Below, in pieces: positions 1 through 10,354 of a DNA stretch of 64,000 nt. The notes below the pieces were generated by a model, which did not search any database, was not told the DNA's origin, and saw only the letters and a program-made list of their open reading frames with translations. Numbering within the stretch: the stretch's first letter is position 1; each line of letters starts with the position of its first letter. The stretch is from assembly GCF_026151205.1 (NCBI RefSeq), contig NC_087083.1, positions 12,956,944 to 13,020,943 on the forward strand, in the 5' to 3' direction. The DNA comes from Bolinopsis microptera. Taxonomy: Eukaryota; Ctenophora; Tentaculata; Lobata; Bolinopsidae. The position numbers and the translations under genes are program-made.

Positions 1-61
1 CACGATACAGCTGCGCCGCGCAGGATATAATTATATATATATATAATTGCGCCAGTTAGCG

Positions 62-698
62 TAAGGGGTCGTTCGTTCACTTCACACATTATTGTTAAGT
101 AATCTTTTTTGGAACGTTTTTACGGCCACTCCGTAATATCAAATTATATTACTACTAGGAAACTACTAGAAAACCCGTGGTCATAGGGAGGAAGCTAATA
201 GTATTTTTCGTTAGTAAGTTTAAATCGCGTCAAAAAATATCCCGCAAATATCCGTCACAACCAAAGATACAGCCGATTAAAATGTTGCTCGCACTTAACA
301 CAACTTAATATTGACAAAACCGATTAAAATTACGTTAAAACAATCATTGCACGTGCACGTTTAAAGGGTGATACTCGTAAAATATTTGACATACGTTACG
401 TTGCATGCCACTTTTCGCGCGCGAAGCGCGCGCCGCCGAATAAATAAAATATCTGTTCCAACTCGGCGCGCGTCCGGCCTGGTAGGTTGTTAACCTACAA
501 GTGCACGTGCGTAAAACAACCCCAGTTACTACGGTTACAATGAAAATTCCTATTTCTCATCTAATTTGCACGTGGGCGGTCGTACATACATTTTACATTC
601 TACATAAATAATTCTTTGAATTATAGTAGAGATTAGGGTCATCATTTGGAAACCCCCTCAGCTATTTGATTACGTAATATGTGAACGACCCTTTATAC
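62..698. mobile_element. Candidate small inverted-repeat element (MITE-like)
   Basis: The left side begins AAGGGGTCGTTCGTTCAC. The right side, read on the minus strand, begins AAAGGGTCGTTCACATATTA. These look like imperfect terminal inverted repeats of a short non-coding element of about 640 bp. A second copy of the same end (ATATTACGTAATCAGCTGAGGGGG) lies at 3396-3424 just beyond the LINE, so the sequence is repeated locally. No ORF is visible inside. I could not find a convincing target-site duplication, and the family is unassigned. Confidence 0.35.
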
Positions 699-776
699 TA
701 ATTTTACTGGGCCATGCTCAGCCTGTCTGCTGTCATTTCGCCTAATATCTCTATTCGGGATATGTTTATGATTAAT

Positions 777-812
777 AAACAGGAATTAAACAGGAATTAA
801 ACAGGAATTAAA
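777..812 (-). repeat. 11-bp tandem repeat at LINE 3' end
   Basis: Three consecutive copies of AAACAGGAATT (plus strand) follow the LINE 3' UTR. They are interpreted as the 3'-terminal repeats used in target-primed reverse transcription. Confidence 0.55.
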
Positions 813-1055
813 CAAAATTGGGTCAAACGGCAGATGCCGTGTCTGACCAATATAGGAATAGAAGGTTTAATATTCAAAACTACCCCAATGTAACAAATAA
901 CCAAACAAGGTGGTAAAAGTAGATAGCCATGTAAAAGAATAAAGCACAGATAGCACAGTCGTATGCAGAAAAAACTCAGCCAAGAGCACTCAACAATGAC
1001 AAAGAAAGTATCATACAATGTCCACACACTTATCAAAATATACAAAACACGACAT

Positions 1056-3224
1056 TCATTCAGTATTTTTCTTCGGGAACCTCCGTTCATCGACCTTATT
1101 TAAAAACCGTCCAATGTCTCTAATAGTTGTTGAGTCGTCGAAGATTTCTCCCGGTTCTTCTCTCATTACTAACAGGTCCCTCGTTCGTTGATGCAGGTTT
1201 TTGCGTAGGTCTTCGTATAGGGGGCATTCGTAGAGGATGTGATGCTCATCTTCTATCACTGGATAGGCCCCTGGTAGCTCATAGAGAAGATCTAACAAGT
1301 CATCGTCATTTGAGCAGCAATGTCTGCAGGCCCGATGTTTTATGTTAAACCGCTTTTTGCCGTAGCGACCAGTTTCAACGTTAAAGCGGTGGGAGCTGCT
1401 TCTGAATTGCGCGATCTTCTTTGAGCAGTTAGGTTTAAGATCAAGGGCTAGATACGTCTCTTGAGCAAACTTTCTCTTCACTAAGTTGTAGAATGATAGT
1501 TTTCTGTTAGATGTCCTTTCTGTTTCCCATGAGTTTATAAACCACTTTTGCAAACTCTTTCTAATCTGGCTTGGTCTTAATCCTTGGTTTCTCTCTGATG
1601 CCTCGATGGTTTCTTGCATCTGCTCGAGAGTGGAGAACCAGCTCAGGTTTAGGGTCGCCTGCTCTTCGAAAGCGTGTCTAGCAAAGCAGTCACGACCGTC
1701 TACAACCATTTGTTCAAGTCTTTCTTTGTAGTTAAACACTTGCTTTGATAGCGTGATGCCTAGTGGATGCCTGCCTGTGTCACCCCATATCGCAGCATTG
1801 GATGTTGACTTCCTCACCCCTAAGGTCCATTTCAAAAGAGACAGATGAAAGTTCTCTAGAGGGTCCCTGGCAATGAGTGTACACAGGTTTCCTGTTTCTG
1901 GTGTGGTGCTCGTGTTTGTGGGGAAGTTGCGGAACAGAGCTGTGCTTGGCAGCCACACTTGGCAACCATACGACACCACAGGTACAATAAGTGTATCATA
2001 TAGCTTGAACAGTATAGATTTCCTGATGTGGCGGGTATCAATGTAGCTTTTCAAAGAGAAATAACTTCTTAATGCTTTTTGCCTCAGCTTTTGTTGTGTT
2101 AGCTTAAGTGATCCGCTCAGAGTAAATGTAATGCCAAGGTAACAGTACTCTCTCCCGGAGGGGATCTGTTGTTCTCCCAGTTTGAACTCATGACTTTCCT
2201 TCAGATGCCTTCCTGTTGGGTTAAACACAAGGACTGAAGTTTTTCCAATGTTTACTGTCAGGCCCCATTCTGAGCAGTAATTGTTTAGGACATCAAGCAT
2301 TTGTTGAAGACTGTGTTTGTTGAGGGCTAGAAGGACAAGGTCGTCTGCCCATAGCAGATGAGTTATATCTGTATCATTTAGGACAGGGACTTTCACTCCT
2401 TCGATGTTGTTGAGATCATGTGAAAGCTGGTGGACAAAGCATTTAAACAGTTCAGGGGACATGGGGTGTCCTTGCTCGGTACCACATAATATGTCGATCT
2501 TCTGTGACAGCTTGTCTAGTAGCTTCACTTTGGCTGAGGAGTTTGAGTACATGAACTTAATGCACTCAAAGAATCTCCCTTGAATACCCATTTTCCACAA
2601 CTTGTATAGGAGTGCCTCACGACAGATGGAATCAAACGCTTTGGCATAATCGACAAAGCATGTGTATAGCCTTTGGCGTTTCTTGGTGACATACTTTTCC
2701 ACGCAGGTTGAAAGTGTGAAAATGTGGTCTGCTGTCTGTGCGTCTTTACAGAAACCTAGTTGGTTGGCTGTATCAGGATCACATTGATCACGGAATGATA
2801 TCAATCTTTTCAGCAATATGCTTGCAAAGAGCTTTCCGAGATTGCTCGCTACAGCGATGGCTCTGTAGTTGTTTGGATCATAGATATCACCTTTTTTGTG
2901 TAGTGGTGTAACTACTGATGAAGTCCATGGGTAAATTGATAGGCTTAGGCAGTGGTTGAAGAGGTTGAGGACTGCTTTGAGCATGGATCGTGTTGAGGCT
3001 TTGAAGAATTCATTAGAAATTAGATCTTCGGAAACTGCCTTTCCTTTTTTAGTGGCCTTAATGCAAGCACACAGCTCTTCCATCTTTATATCTTGATCCA
3101 AAAGCTTGGTCAGGTCGTCACAAATGTTGTTTTTCTGCATCTTTGACTGTAGCTCTGCGATCTTAGAGTCTTTGATGTTCTTTTTGCCGTAAAGTTCACT
3201 GAAGAACTTGCAAAAGTTGATCAT
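1056..3224 (-). CDS. LINE reverse transcriptase ORF (RVT_1)
   Basis: This uninterrupted 722-residue ORF makes the polymerase of a non-LTR retrotransposon, which copies element RNA onto nicked chromosomal DNA. In order it shows a conserved LINE block with NNYRAIAV, motif A CFVDYAKAFDSI with the first catalytic aspartate, motif B GTEQGHPMSPELF, and motif C LLWADDLVLLA with the aspartate pair. Motif C has W where Y or F is usual (WADD rather than YADD), and motif B has H-P-M in place of the usual S-V-L type. Near the C terminus a Cys/His cluster (CRHCC, then EDEHHILYECPLYE) resembles the zinc-ribbon-like end of many LINE ORF2 proteins. An apurinic endonuclease is absent, in keeping with 5' truncation. 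The frame is open upstream of the chosen ATG, so the native protein was longer. Catalytic residues are intact. The clade is not assigned. Confidence 0.88.
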   Translation of the reverse strand: MINFCKFFSELYGKKNIKDSKIAELQSKMQKNNICDDLTKLLDQDIKMEELCACIKATKKGKAVSEDLISNEFFKASTRSMLKAVLNLFNHCLSLSIYPWTSSVVTPLHKKGDIYDPNNYRAIAVASNLGKLFASILLKRLISFRDQCDPDTANQLGFCKDAQTADHIFTLSTCVEKYVTKKRQRLYTCFVDYAKAFDSICREALLYKLWKMGIQGRFFECIKFMYSNSSAKVKLLDKLSQKIDILCGTEQGHPMSPELFKCFVHQLSHDLNNIEGVKVPVLNDTDITHLLWADDLVLLALNKHSLQQMLDVLNNYCSEWGLTVNIGKTSVLVFNPTGRHLKESHEFKLGEQQIPSGREYCYLGITFTLSGSLKLTQQKLRQKALRSYFSLKSYIDTRHIRKSILFKLYDTLIVPVVSYGCQVWLPSTALFRNFPTNTSTTPETGNLCTLIARDPLENFHLSLLKWTLGVRKSTSNAAIWGDTGRHPLGITLSKQVFNYKERLEQMVVDGRDCFARHAFEEQATLNLSWFSTLEQMQETIEASERNQGLRPSQIRKSLQKWFINSWETERTSNRKLSFYNLVKRKFAQETYLALDLKPNCSKKIAQFRSSSHRFNVETGRYGKKRFNIKHRACRHCCSNDDDLLDLLYELPGAYPVIEDEHHILYECPLYEDLRKNLHQRTRDLLVMREEPGEIFDDSTTIRDIGRFLNKVDERRFPKKNTE

Positions 3225-3432
3225 ATCGAAGGCATCAAGACTGGTTGCAGGCGATTTTGTATTAATATGAACATAATATTCTGAGGTCCCCAGGTAAGCT
3301 AATTTGTAATTGATCCTAGCTAGCGCTAACAGTAACTGCGCGCCGACGAGTGATATCGCAAATATTTAAAACCGATACTTTGGGATGGGGATCGATTACA
3401 TATTACGTAATCAGCTGAGGGGGAGGGGGTTT

Positions 3433-4510
3433 CTGGCCAGTGCTGGCTAGCGTTGGCTAGCGCTGATTAGCGCTGGTTAGCGCTGGCTAGCGCTGGCCAG
3501 CGCTGGTTAGTGCTGGCCAGCGCTGGCTGACGAGTAATATCGCAAGTTTATGATTTTGATACATTGGGCTGGCCAGCGATGGCTAGCGCTGGCTAGCGCT
3601 GGCTAGCGCTGGCTAGCGCTGGCTAGCGCTGGCTAGCGCTGGCTAGCGCTGGATAGCGCTGGATAGCGCTGGCCAGCGCTGGTTAGCGCTGGTTAGCGCT
3701 GGCCAGCGCTGGTTAGCGCTGGTTAGCGCTGGCTAGCGCTGGCTACCGCTGGCTAGCGCTGGCTAGCGCTGGCAGTGGCTAGCGCTGGCCAGCGCTGGCT
3801 GACGAGTAATATCGCAAGTATATGATTTTGATACATTGCGCTGGCCAGTGCTGGCTAGCGCTGGCTAGCGCTGGCTAGCGCTGGCTGACGAGTAATATCG
3901 CAATTATAATTATATGATTTTGATACATTGCGCTGGCCAGCGATGGCCAGCGCTGGCTAGCGCTGGCTAGCGCTGGCTAGCGCTGGCTAGCGATGGCTAG
4001 CGCTGGCCAGCGCTAGTTGTCGCTATCCAGCGCTATTTGTCGCGACAATTATCGAAAATTTATCGAAAATTTATCAAAAATTGATCTTTGCGCTGGTTAG
4101 CGCTGGATAGCGCTGGCCAGCGCTGGCTAGCGCTGGATAGCGACAACTAGCGCTGGCCAGCGCTAGTTGTCGCCATCCAGCGCTAGTTGTCGCTATCCAG
4201 CGCTAGCCAGCGCGCTAGTTATCGAACTGTTTTCTGCGATGGCCAGTTGCGCTGGCCATCGCAAACTATCGCGTGCGACAGTGTCGCATAGCCAGCGACA
4301 ACTAGCGCTGGATAGCGACAACCAGCGCTGGATGGCGACAACTAGCGCTGGATGGCGACAACTAGCGCTGGATAGCGACAATTATCGAACAAATATATTT
4401 AGCGCTGGCCAGCGTTATCCAGCGCTGGATAGCGACAACTAGCGCTGGATGGCGACAACTAGCGCTGGATAGCGCTGGATAGCGCTAGTTGTCGCCATCC
4501 AGCGCTAGTT
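3433..4510. repeat. AGCGCTGGCT 10-bp satellite with inverted half
   Basis: A dense array of a 10-bp unit, GCTAGCGCTG, with variants (GGTTAGC, GGATAGC, GGCCAGC). It is broken at 3529, 3799 and 3886 by a recurring spacer TGACGAGTAATATCGCAA followed by TGATTTTGATACATTG. From about 4010 the motif changes to CCAGCGCTAGTTGTCGC. After 4290 the same motif runs in the opposite orientation (GCGACAACTAGCGCTGG), around a perfect hairpin GCGATGGCCAG...CTGGCCATCGC at about 4236-4262. The overlapping ORFs here are repeat artefacts. Confidence 0.9.
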
Positions 4511-6190
4511 GTCGCGTTTTGACTATCGCAAAAGAACCGAATGATTAAACAGCCTCATTTTGACACAAAATATCTTTCATAATATTATTATAGTATATGC
4601 TATAATATAAAAACTGTTTAGTTGAGTTCAGGTAACAGAATTTAACTGTAATAGCACCTCTGCATCTCCTGTGTTATCCATTGTTGAGATGTAGCCATAA
4701 TTTTGTCCGGTCTAACATTGAACCCGGCTCACTAATCATAGGGATAGTGTAGTATAGTAGTTGGAATATGATCAACTTTTTATAGTTTTATCTCTATTCG
4801 AAGGAATTCTTCTGCATCCTTAATTATTTCAAGTGCCAAATCAAAGAACTTTCGAAGTCTGCTCCATGATATCAACATATCATTCACACAGTGGAGAAAC
4901 AAATTTACTGCTTTTGAATCGGTGTAGAAATTCATTCATTATGTTGTTCGGATAGAACAGGCTTAGGTACAAGGTACTATTTGTACAGTAAACTACACTG
5001 TAGATGTCATCTGCTGAATCAGAGGCGACTAGAGTAACCTGGCTGGCGGTTTACTAAGGTGTCCGGTAAATATGACTAATCATTGTTGAACAATATTGTT
5101 TTCTCACTTTACCCACGTCGGGCTTTCTCTGTTAATTACGGTTAATGGGGAGAAATAGGGTTACAATAGTTCCAAATAAAATCTGGGTTAAAGGTGTTAA
5201 CAAATAAAGTTAGTTAGTACAAGGGTAGATAACCCTACTTTACTAAGTTAATCTAACAAACTCTCACAAATGTTATTGGTTGAGTGAATGTTTATTGAGT
5301 GAGTGTAAATTTAAATCTTTAAAGATATTTGTGGTCACAATCCAAATCAATCAATAAAGTTCCTTTATAAATAATTTAACTGATTTAACTGATCCCGTGA
5401 TTTGGTAAGTTCCTTGAATTGTGAGTATCCTCAATAATACTTGTAGCTCTCTCAGAACTATACTGGTCACTCCTTACTTGTGCTTGGTTCTGCTCTCTCA
5501 GAGCTATACTGGTCACTCCTTACTTGGGATTGGTTCTGCTCTCTCAGAACTATACTGTTCACTCTTTACTTGGGCTTGGTTCTGCTCTCTCAGAGCTCAC
5601 TGTTCACTCAGACTAATCCTCTGTTCTACTGCTACGCTAGCATCCACAAACAAGCTGAGGTAATTTATAATTAAGCACTAATAATATGTAAGGAACATCC
5701 TCTCAGGAAGTACACAATCACAATGAAAACAGGAAAACAACAACTAACACACAAAAACACTTACCGGCTTCAAGTCGGACACTCTTTTACATATAATTAC
5801 TGATGGAGCTTAACTTTAACTTTTAAATAAATATTGCAATCGTTGCAAGTGAAATTAATACAAATCTATTATACAGTTTCTAATTATCCGTACTTAATTG
5901 AGATCATACCTTTTATTAATAAGACTGACCCTATATAATTTCAGCCTTGCAACCTGAATGTCATCTAGATTGTCCTCGGAAAGTTACTCAACTGTCCACT
6001 TACAACTTTACAAGAAGCAGCGGGAAGTTATTATATGGTGTTTCGTAAGTCTACAAGTATTGCTTTGGTTAGTAACTTTATTTCTTTATGTTATTTCACT
6101 TATTAACCTACAATTTATTTGTTTGTTTAAAATGTATGTTATGTCTAAAGCTTTTAAATACTACCTCTGAACTTGAAGAAAAGTTCATAA
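4511..6190. other. No gene recognised; includes 46-bp repeat
   Basis: The stretch is AT-rich with no ORF resembling a known family. The only structure I see is a 46-bp tandem repeat at 5447-5605. Short open frames here are compositional. Confidence 0.5.
5447..5605. repeat. 46-bp tandem repeat, about 3.4 copies
   Basis: Successive copies begin CTCTCTCAGA at 5447, 5493 and 5539, and a partial copy follows near 5585. Copies differ at a few positions (GGTCACTCC versus GTTCACTCT). It shows no sign of being protein-coding. Confidence 0.75.
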
Positions 6191-6487
6191 TTAGTTCATA
6201 GTATTGAAAATGTGTCTCTCCACAATCTCATTGGCTGGGTGTGTGAACTTTATTGCAACCTCAGTCTTAAGTTTATGGTAGTTGCTTTTGATTTCCTCTG
6301 TGAGACTTAACGTATTCTTCTTTACTGAATCTCCATACAGCTGCATAAATATAGCTTTCTTCCATTCCTCGTCCATTTCCCCAAAATTTGCGAGAGCACA
6401 GTCTTTGAACTCTTCTAACAATTGCATTAGATGAATGTTCATTTCCATACTTTTCACACTCAAACACTGACAAACACTGGATACCAT
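6191..6487 (-). pseudogene. Possible Gag-like capsid fragment
   Basis: A 98-residue ORF with a pattern seen in Ty3/gypsy-type capsid regions: HLMQLLEEFKDCALANFGE, then a hydrophobic helix, then FTHPANEIVERHIFNTMN, which resembles the common Gag stretch where P..IV.R..F precedes the end of the capsid N-terminal half. It stops abruptly and has no zinc knuckle, so it is a fragment or an exon. It lies just outside the complete LTR element and in the same orientation, and its sequence is unlike that element's own Gag. The assignment is by pattern only. Confidence 0.35.
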
Positions 6488-6681
6488 GTTTTGTTACAGG
6501 ATTTCACCATAAAACCTAAATTATAAAAGATTAGTTGTTGAAGGTTTATCATCAACAAACTCACTGAATCTCTTTGAAAGCGCTTTATTTAGATCTTCAG
6601 GGTCTTCTTCAACAATTCACAATGTTAGAACTGTTTAACATAAAATAACGGAAAGGGAGACGATGTCGTTAGTTAACATTA

Positions 6682-7396
6682 GTTTTGGCTACTGCCGTTG
6701 TGGTTTATTTATATTTTATATTTTAGATTTTAGAGCTTTTAATCAGTCTCAATTTATGGTTACTTGAACACAATTGATAGAGTCGTATAATAAGCCTTCA
6801 AATATAATAATACTTCCATTAATTCATTAAATAGATACCTTCGGAGATAAGGTTCATATATTGAGAGTCTTTTTATATTTCCGATTTGAATTGAACTTGT
6901 AGCTTATTTGAGAGCTACGTCGAATTGTAACTTGTTGCTATCGCAACTAAAATTCAGATATAGTCGGGCAGTGTTGTTGCCGTTAGGACGCATCGAAACA
7001 CGGCTTCTAGATCGCCGATGCGTGGCCTCGTTAATGCTCAATTGAAACTAATCAACACGGAACTATGTACCCTAGATCATTTGAAGGTCCGTATATTTTG
7101 AAAGTTTTTCCGGACTAATGACCAACACCCTGGATCATTTGAGTAGACCCGTTATCGGTGTTTTATATTTTGAAAGTTTCACTGGACTAATGACCAAAGT
7201 CACTGTAGCTGTGCCTCTAAGAGTTTTACGGGTTAATTCAATTAACTGTTTCAATCCGTAAAATAAATTTGACTTGGAGGTATACTAAAACTTTGAGTTC
7301 TCAAGAGAAATGGATTCGACAAATTCAGCCAAATGAACGGAACTTTAGCAAAGAACCACCTATAATTAAAGAGTCTTGTTGGTCCGAGAGGCCAAC
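6682..7396 (-). repeat. 3' LTR of the retroelement
   Basis: This copy is identical, as read by eye, to 17681-18395 (constant offset 10,999, no indels). On the minus strand it starts GTTGGCCTCTCGGACC (TGTTGG if one base is added) and ends GCAGTAGCCAAAAC. It contains an imperfect direct repeat of TATATTTTGAAAGTTT...GGACTAATGACCA at 7092-7124 and 7164-7196, of the kind found in retroviral U3 enhancers, and a hairpin with perfect arms ACGCATCG/CGATGCGT at about 6998-7025. Confidence 0.93.
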
Positions 7397-7397
7397 A

Positions 7398-7414
7398 CGA
7401 TCCCCTTTTTCATA
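7398..7414 (-). promoter_or_regulatory. Polypurine tract (plus-strand primer)
   Basis: On the minus strand the sequence reads GAAAAAGGGGATCG immediately before the 3' LTR. An A/G run next to the 3' LTR is the standard RNase H-resistant primer for second-strand synthesis in LTR retroelements. Confidence 0.75.
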
Positions 7415-7747
7415 GAGTTTTTAATTTGATCATTTCACCGATTAGCCGATTCGCCAACCGAGGGCTTACTCGTACTATTCTAATGAAATATTTCTTCTTC
7501 TTCTTCGTCTTCTTCTTTTCTTCTATTAAATTTTCCTTGACATCCTTAAATTTTAAGACTCTGAATTTTAGAACCTAGGTCTCCTAATTATAATCATCAT
7601 CTAACACCAAAGTTTTCCTCTCCTTCAAATAGGAGAATATTTACTATAATTTAGCCATTAGGGCTGATCAACATTTCTTAAAACTGTTAACATATATTAA
7701 TACCTAATTCGCCATTAGGGCCGCTCACCACTATTACAAGTAGTATC

Positions 7748-7781
<34 letters not shown>

Positions 7782-8554
7782 CTTCCTTTCCTTTCCTTTT
7801 CTTTGGTCTTCTTTCTTCGACGACAACGGGGGTCAGGTTACGCCCTGATTGCGATGCTTTTAAAGTCGGGTTACGTCCCGGTAACGAATTGCTACAATTA
7901 TAATTCTTTCCATTCCCTCTTCTTTCTTCTTTCTTCTTCTTCTCAACGGGGGTTACGTCCCGATACGAAACAGATTCGGGTTACGTCCCGATAACGTTGC
8001 GTCTACGGTCTTCGTAGGAAATGTTCCTGTGCAGAGAGGGGATACGGTTGCGATCCAGAATCTCAATAGACCGGCTAAACGAGAAGATCTACTAGCTTGT
8101 AATTTTCTATTCAAGAACTATTTAAGAACCTATGAAATAACTTGATCATAACCCCTGGATGGGCCATTTTGGTCAGTAGACTTCAATAAACTTAAAAGGC
8201 TCTGAAATGGTACTAAATTAATAGTCCTTTGACAAACTACTTTCAATTTATCGGATATTTAACTTATTTGCCTTTTAACTTATTCTTACTTATTAATTTA
8301 ATTAATTTCTTACTTAACTTAATAAATGTTTAACTTATTGAAGTCTTATAATAACTTTCACAATTTAAACTGTATACATATATTTATTATTTAGGATCTC
8401 AGTTGGGCTGAGTTCGATCCTTTACTTATCTAACTTCCTCATCTTTAAACCTGCCCGTTTTCAGTTTTATATTTTAAGTTTCAAATTTTTCAATATTTAC
8501 ATTTTTCATCATTCTTTATCTAAATGCAGATTCACGCATAGTTATGCGATGAAC
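7415..8554 (-). other. 3' untranslated region with pyrimidine tract and repeated hairpins
   Basis: About 1.1 kb without an ORF separates the last gene from the 3' LTR. It holds a second long purine run on the coding strand (7744-7806) and an AAG-rich run at about 7490-7530. Four copies of a short hairpin of the form CGGG-TTACGT-CCCG or close variants lie within 7826-8000, with best copies near 7866, 7944 and 7976. A packaging or export role is possible but is only inference. Confidence 0.5.
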
Positions 8555-9235
8555 TCATTTACCGTATTGCTTATCTTCGTATTTCATCATTTTACTGATT
8601 TCTTTTATTTTCTCTTCTGTCATTGTAATAGACAACCAGGTTCCATAAGCTTTACAGTATTGGTACTTTAAATAATAATCGAATTTGCATTCCATCTTAA
8701 TAATTGATTTTTCGATTCTTGACAATTTCGTCCATGACTCGTGTTTATACTTTCCCCAACGTTCTAGGATAACCCAGTCCGATTCATTTGGGAATAATGA
8801 CTTGTATTTTTCAAATGTTAGACATCTAGTTCTGACAAAACGAGCATAACATTTCTTTTGTCCTAATACTGCTGCATTATACGCTCCTCTCATGGTTAGG
8901 AGTTTTATCGCGAATTTTCCAATATTCGTTTGTATCCTGGTCCAATACATCTCGTTCTCCATTAGAATGTCAAAGAGATAATATGTTTCATAATTATAGA
9001 AGCTGAAGAGATCTGGATATCCACTTGTTGTGTCTCGCAAATATTGTGAGACGATTTTCCCCATCCTTTTGCAAATTAACCTGGCTTTGAGTAAATCACG
9101 TAGATTCAGCCTTGTCAAAATAATATGCCATAGTTCAATAGGTAGATTACAGTTGGAAACTGATTTGACTTCTTTAATGGATAGATTTTGAATTTCTTCT
9201 GTTTTTGAAGGTATCTCTTCTGATGTATTTTCCAT
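8555..9235 (-). CDS. F-box protein 1 of the retroelement
   Basis: This intact 226-residue ORF has a clear ATG start. Residues 30-65 form an F-box: LPIELWHIILTRLNLRDLL followed by KARLICKRM, the usual LP.E....I...L...DLL....VCK pattern. F-box proteins bind Skp1 and bring a substrate to an SCF (Skp1-Cullin-F-box) ubiquitin ligase. The remaining 160 residues are predicted helical, have no repeats I recognise, and would be the substrate-binding part. It is paralogous to the downstream-coordinate neighbour at 9406-10324: both share YNYETYYL/YSYETFYL, IGKFAIKL/IGKFAMKY, FVRTRCL/FLRTRCL and KSIIKMECKF/KSCIKMECKF. It is the last gene before the 3' UTR and has no hydrophobic segment, so it should be cytosolic or nuclear. 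How it is translated (spliced or internal initiation) is unknown. Confidence 0.8.
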   Translation of the reverse strand: MENTSEEIPSKTEEIQNLSIKEVKSVSNCNLPIELWHIILTRLNLRDLLKARLICKRMGKIVSQYLRDTTSGYPDLFSFYNYETYYLFDILMENEMYWTRIQTNIGKFAIKLLTMRGAYNAAVLGQKKCYARFVRTRCLTFEKYKSLFPNESDWVILERWGKYKHESWTKLSRIEKSIIKMECKFDYYLKYQYCKAYGTWLSITMTEEKIKEISKMMKYEDKQYGK

Positions 9236-9405
9236 TTGCTTTGCTGATCAATATGTGGTTAGAAAACTTTAATTAAAGTGATAATGGAAATGACGAAAGA
9301 GCCTGTTTCTATAATTTTGAACCCGTTGGTGAGTTGTGATATTACGTTTGACATATTACGTTTGATTTACATTTTACATTTTACATTTTCCTTTTTACGG
9401 TTTGA

Positions 9406-10354
9406 TTACCCTATTAGAACTTCAATCGGGGGTCTATATTTTATAGCTTGAAGAAGATTGAAGTTTTTATTCTCTTCGGTTTTCAGCATTTTGCCTATTC
9501 TTTGGATCTTTTCCCGATTCGTAGTTATCGGTAGAGACGTACCATATTTATTCATATATAGTTTCGTTAAGAAAGTTTGGAACTTGCATTCCATTTTAAT
9601 GCATGATTTTTCCAATGGGGAAATATCCGCCCAAGAATTCTTCTTATATTCCTTCCATCTTATGATCACTTCGTCGTCAGACGCTTTAGGAGTGAAGCTT
9701 CTTAGCCGGTCCTTGAAAGTATACAATGGTAGACACCGTGTTCTTAAAAACCTCAAGTATGGTTTTTCCACTTTATTGATGGCGCTGCAGTACACCCCTT
9801 TCATGATCATGTATTTCATGGCAAACTTTCCAATTTTAGTTTTCATATTCGTCCAACACATTTGATCTTCTATAAGTATTTCCGTTAAATAGAACGTTTC
9901 GTAACTATAAAATTTAAAATTTTCCATTATTACATTGGTAGGGTTCCGCAAGTAATCCTTCACCAAACTACTGAATCGTTTTATTTAATTCTCGTACTTT
10001 CAGTAATTGCTTGATGGTGAGGTAATTAAATATCATCACCCATATTTCTATTGGTATTTCTGTTTCTCGTTTCGTCTCTTCTTTGTGTAGTTGTTCCAAA
10101 TTATCATCGTTAGAAGCGTCATGCTCGATGTTCAATTCCTTCAGTTCCTCGTGTATATCCGAAGCACTATTTGAGTCTATTGTATTCTTTGATTCAATTT
10201 CCCAGTCGCTGACATCTTGAACACTATCATTTACATTTTCGTAATGTAAATTTACAGCTTTCTTTACCTCTTTTTCTGGCACGTTTCCACAATTTATATT
10301 TTCGCAATTTAGGTTCCAGTTCAAGTTTAAATTTGATTCTTCTACTTCGTCTAG
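9406..10354 (-). pseudogene. F-box protein 2, continuous with env frame, frameshifted
   Basis: Two adjoining open frames make up one F-box protein. The first (10354-9968) opens directly after the env UGA in the same frame, has no ATG in that stretch, carries an acidic leader and then IPIEIWVMIFNYLTIKQLL, a good F-box core. It hits UAG at 9968 just past the F-box. A frame offset by one base continues from about 9976 to 9406 with the C-terminal part that aligns with F-box protein 1. A single-base change near 9970-9980 therefore separates the F-box from its partner domain. It could be a real mutation, a sequencing error or a programmed shift; I see no standard slippery heptamer there. If UGA readthrough occurs, this product is a C-terminal extension of the fusion glycoprotein's cytoplasmic tail. 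Confidence 0.65.

Larger units (their letters stand above)
777..3372 (-). mobile_element. 5'-truncated non-LTR retrotransposon (LINE)
   Basis: The element carries a long reverse transcriptase ORF and, at its 3' end (low coordinates), three tandem copies of an 11-bp unit AAACAGGAATT (777-812). LINEs of the CR1/L2 group typically end in short tandem repeats rather than poly(A). No endonuclease domain precedes the reverse transcriptase. The reading frame stays open upstream of the first ATG to a stop near 3370, close to where the AGCGCT satellite starts, which suggests 5' truncation. The exact 5' junction is inferred. Confidence 0.7.

Noticed and set aside
4167-4442. 91-residue ORF with repeated LDSDN-type segments
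   Set aside because: It is a translation of the AGCGCT satellite.
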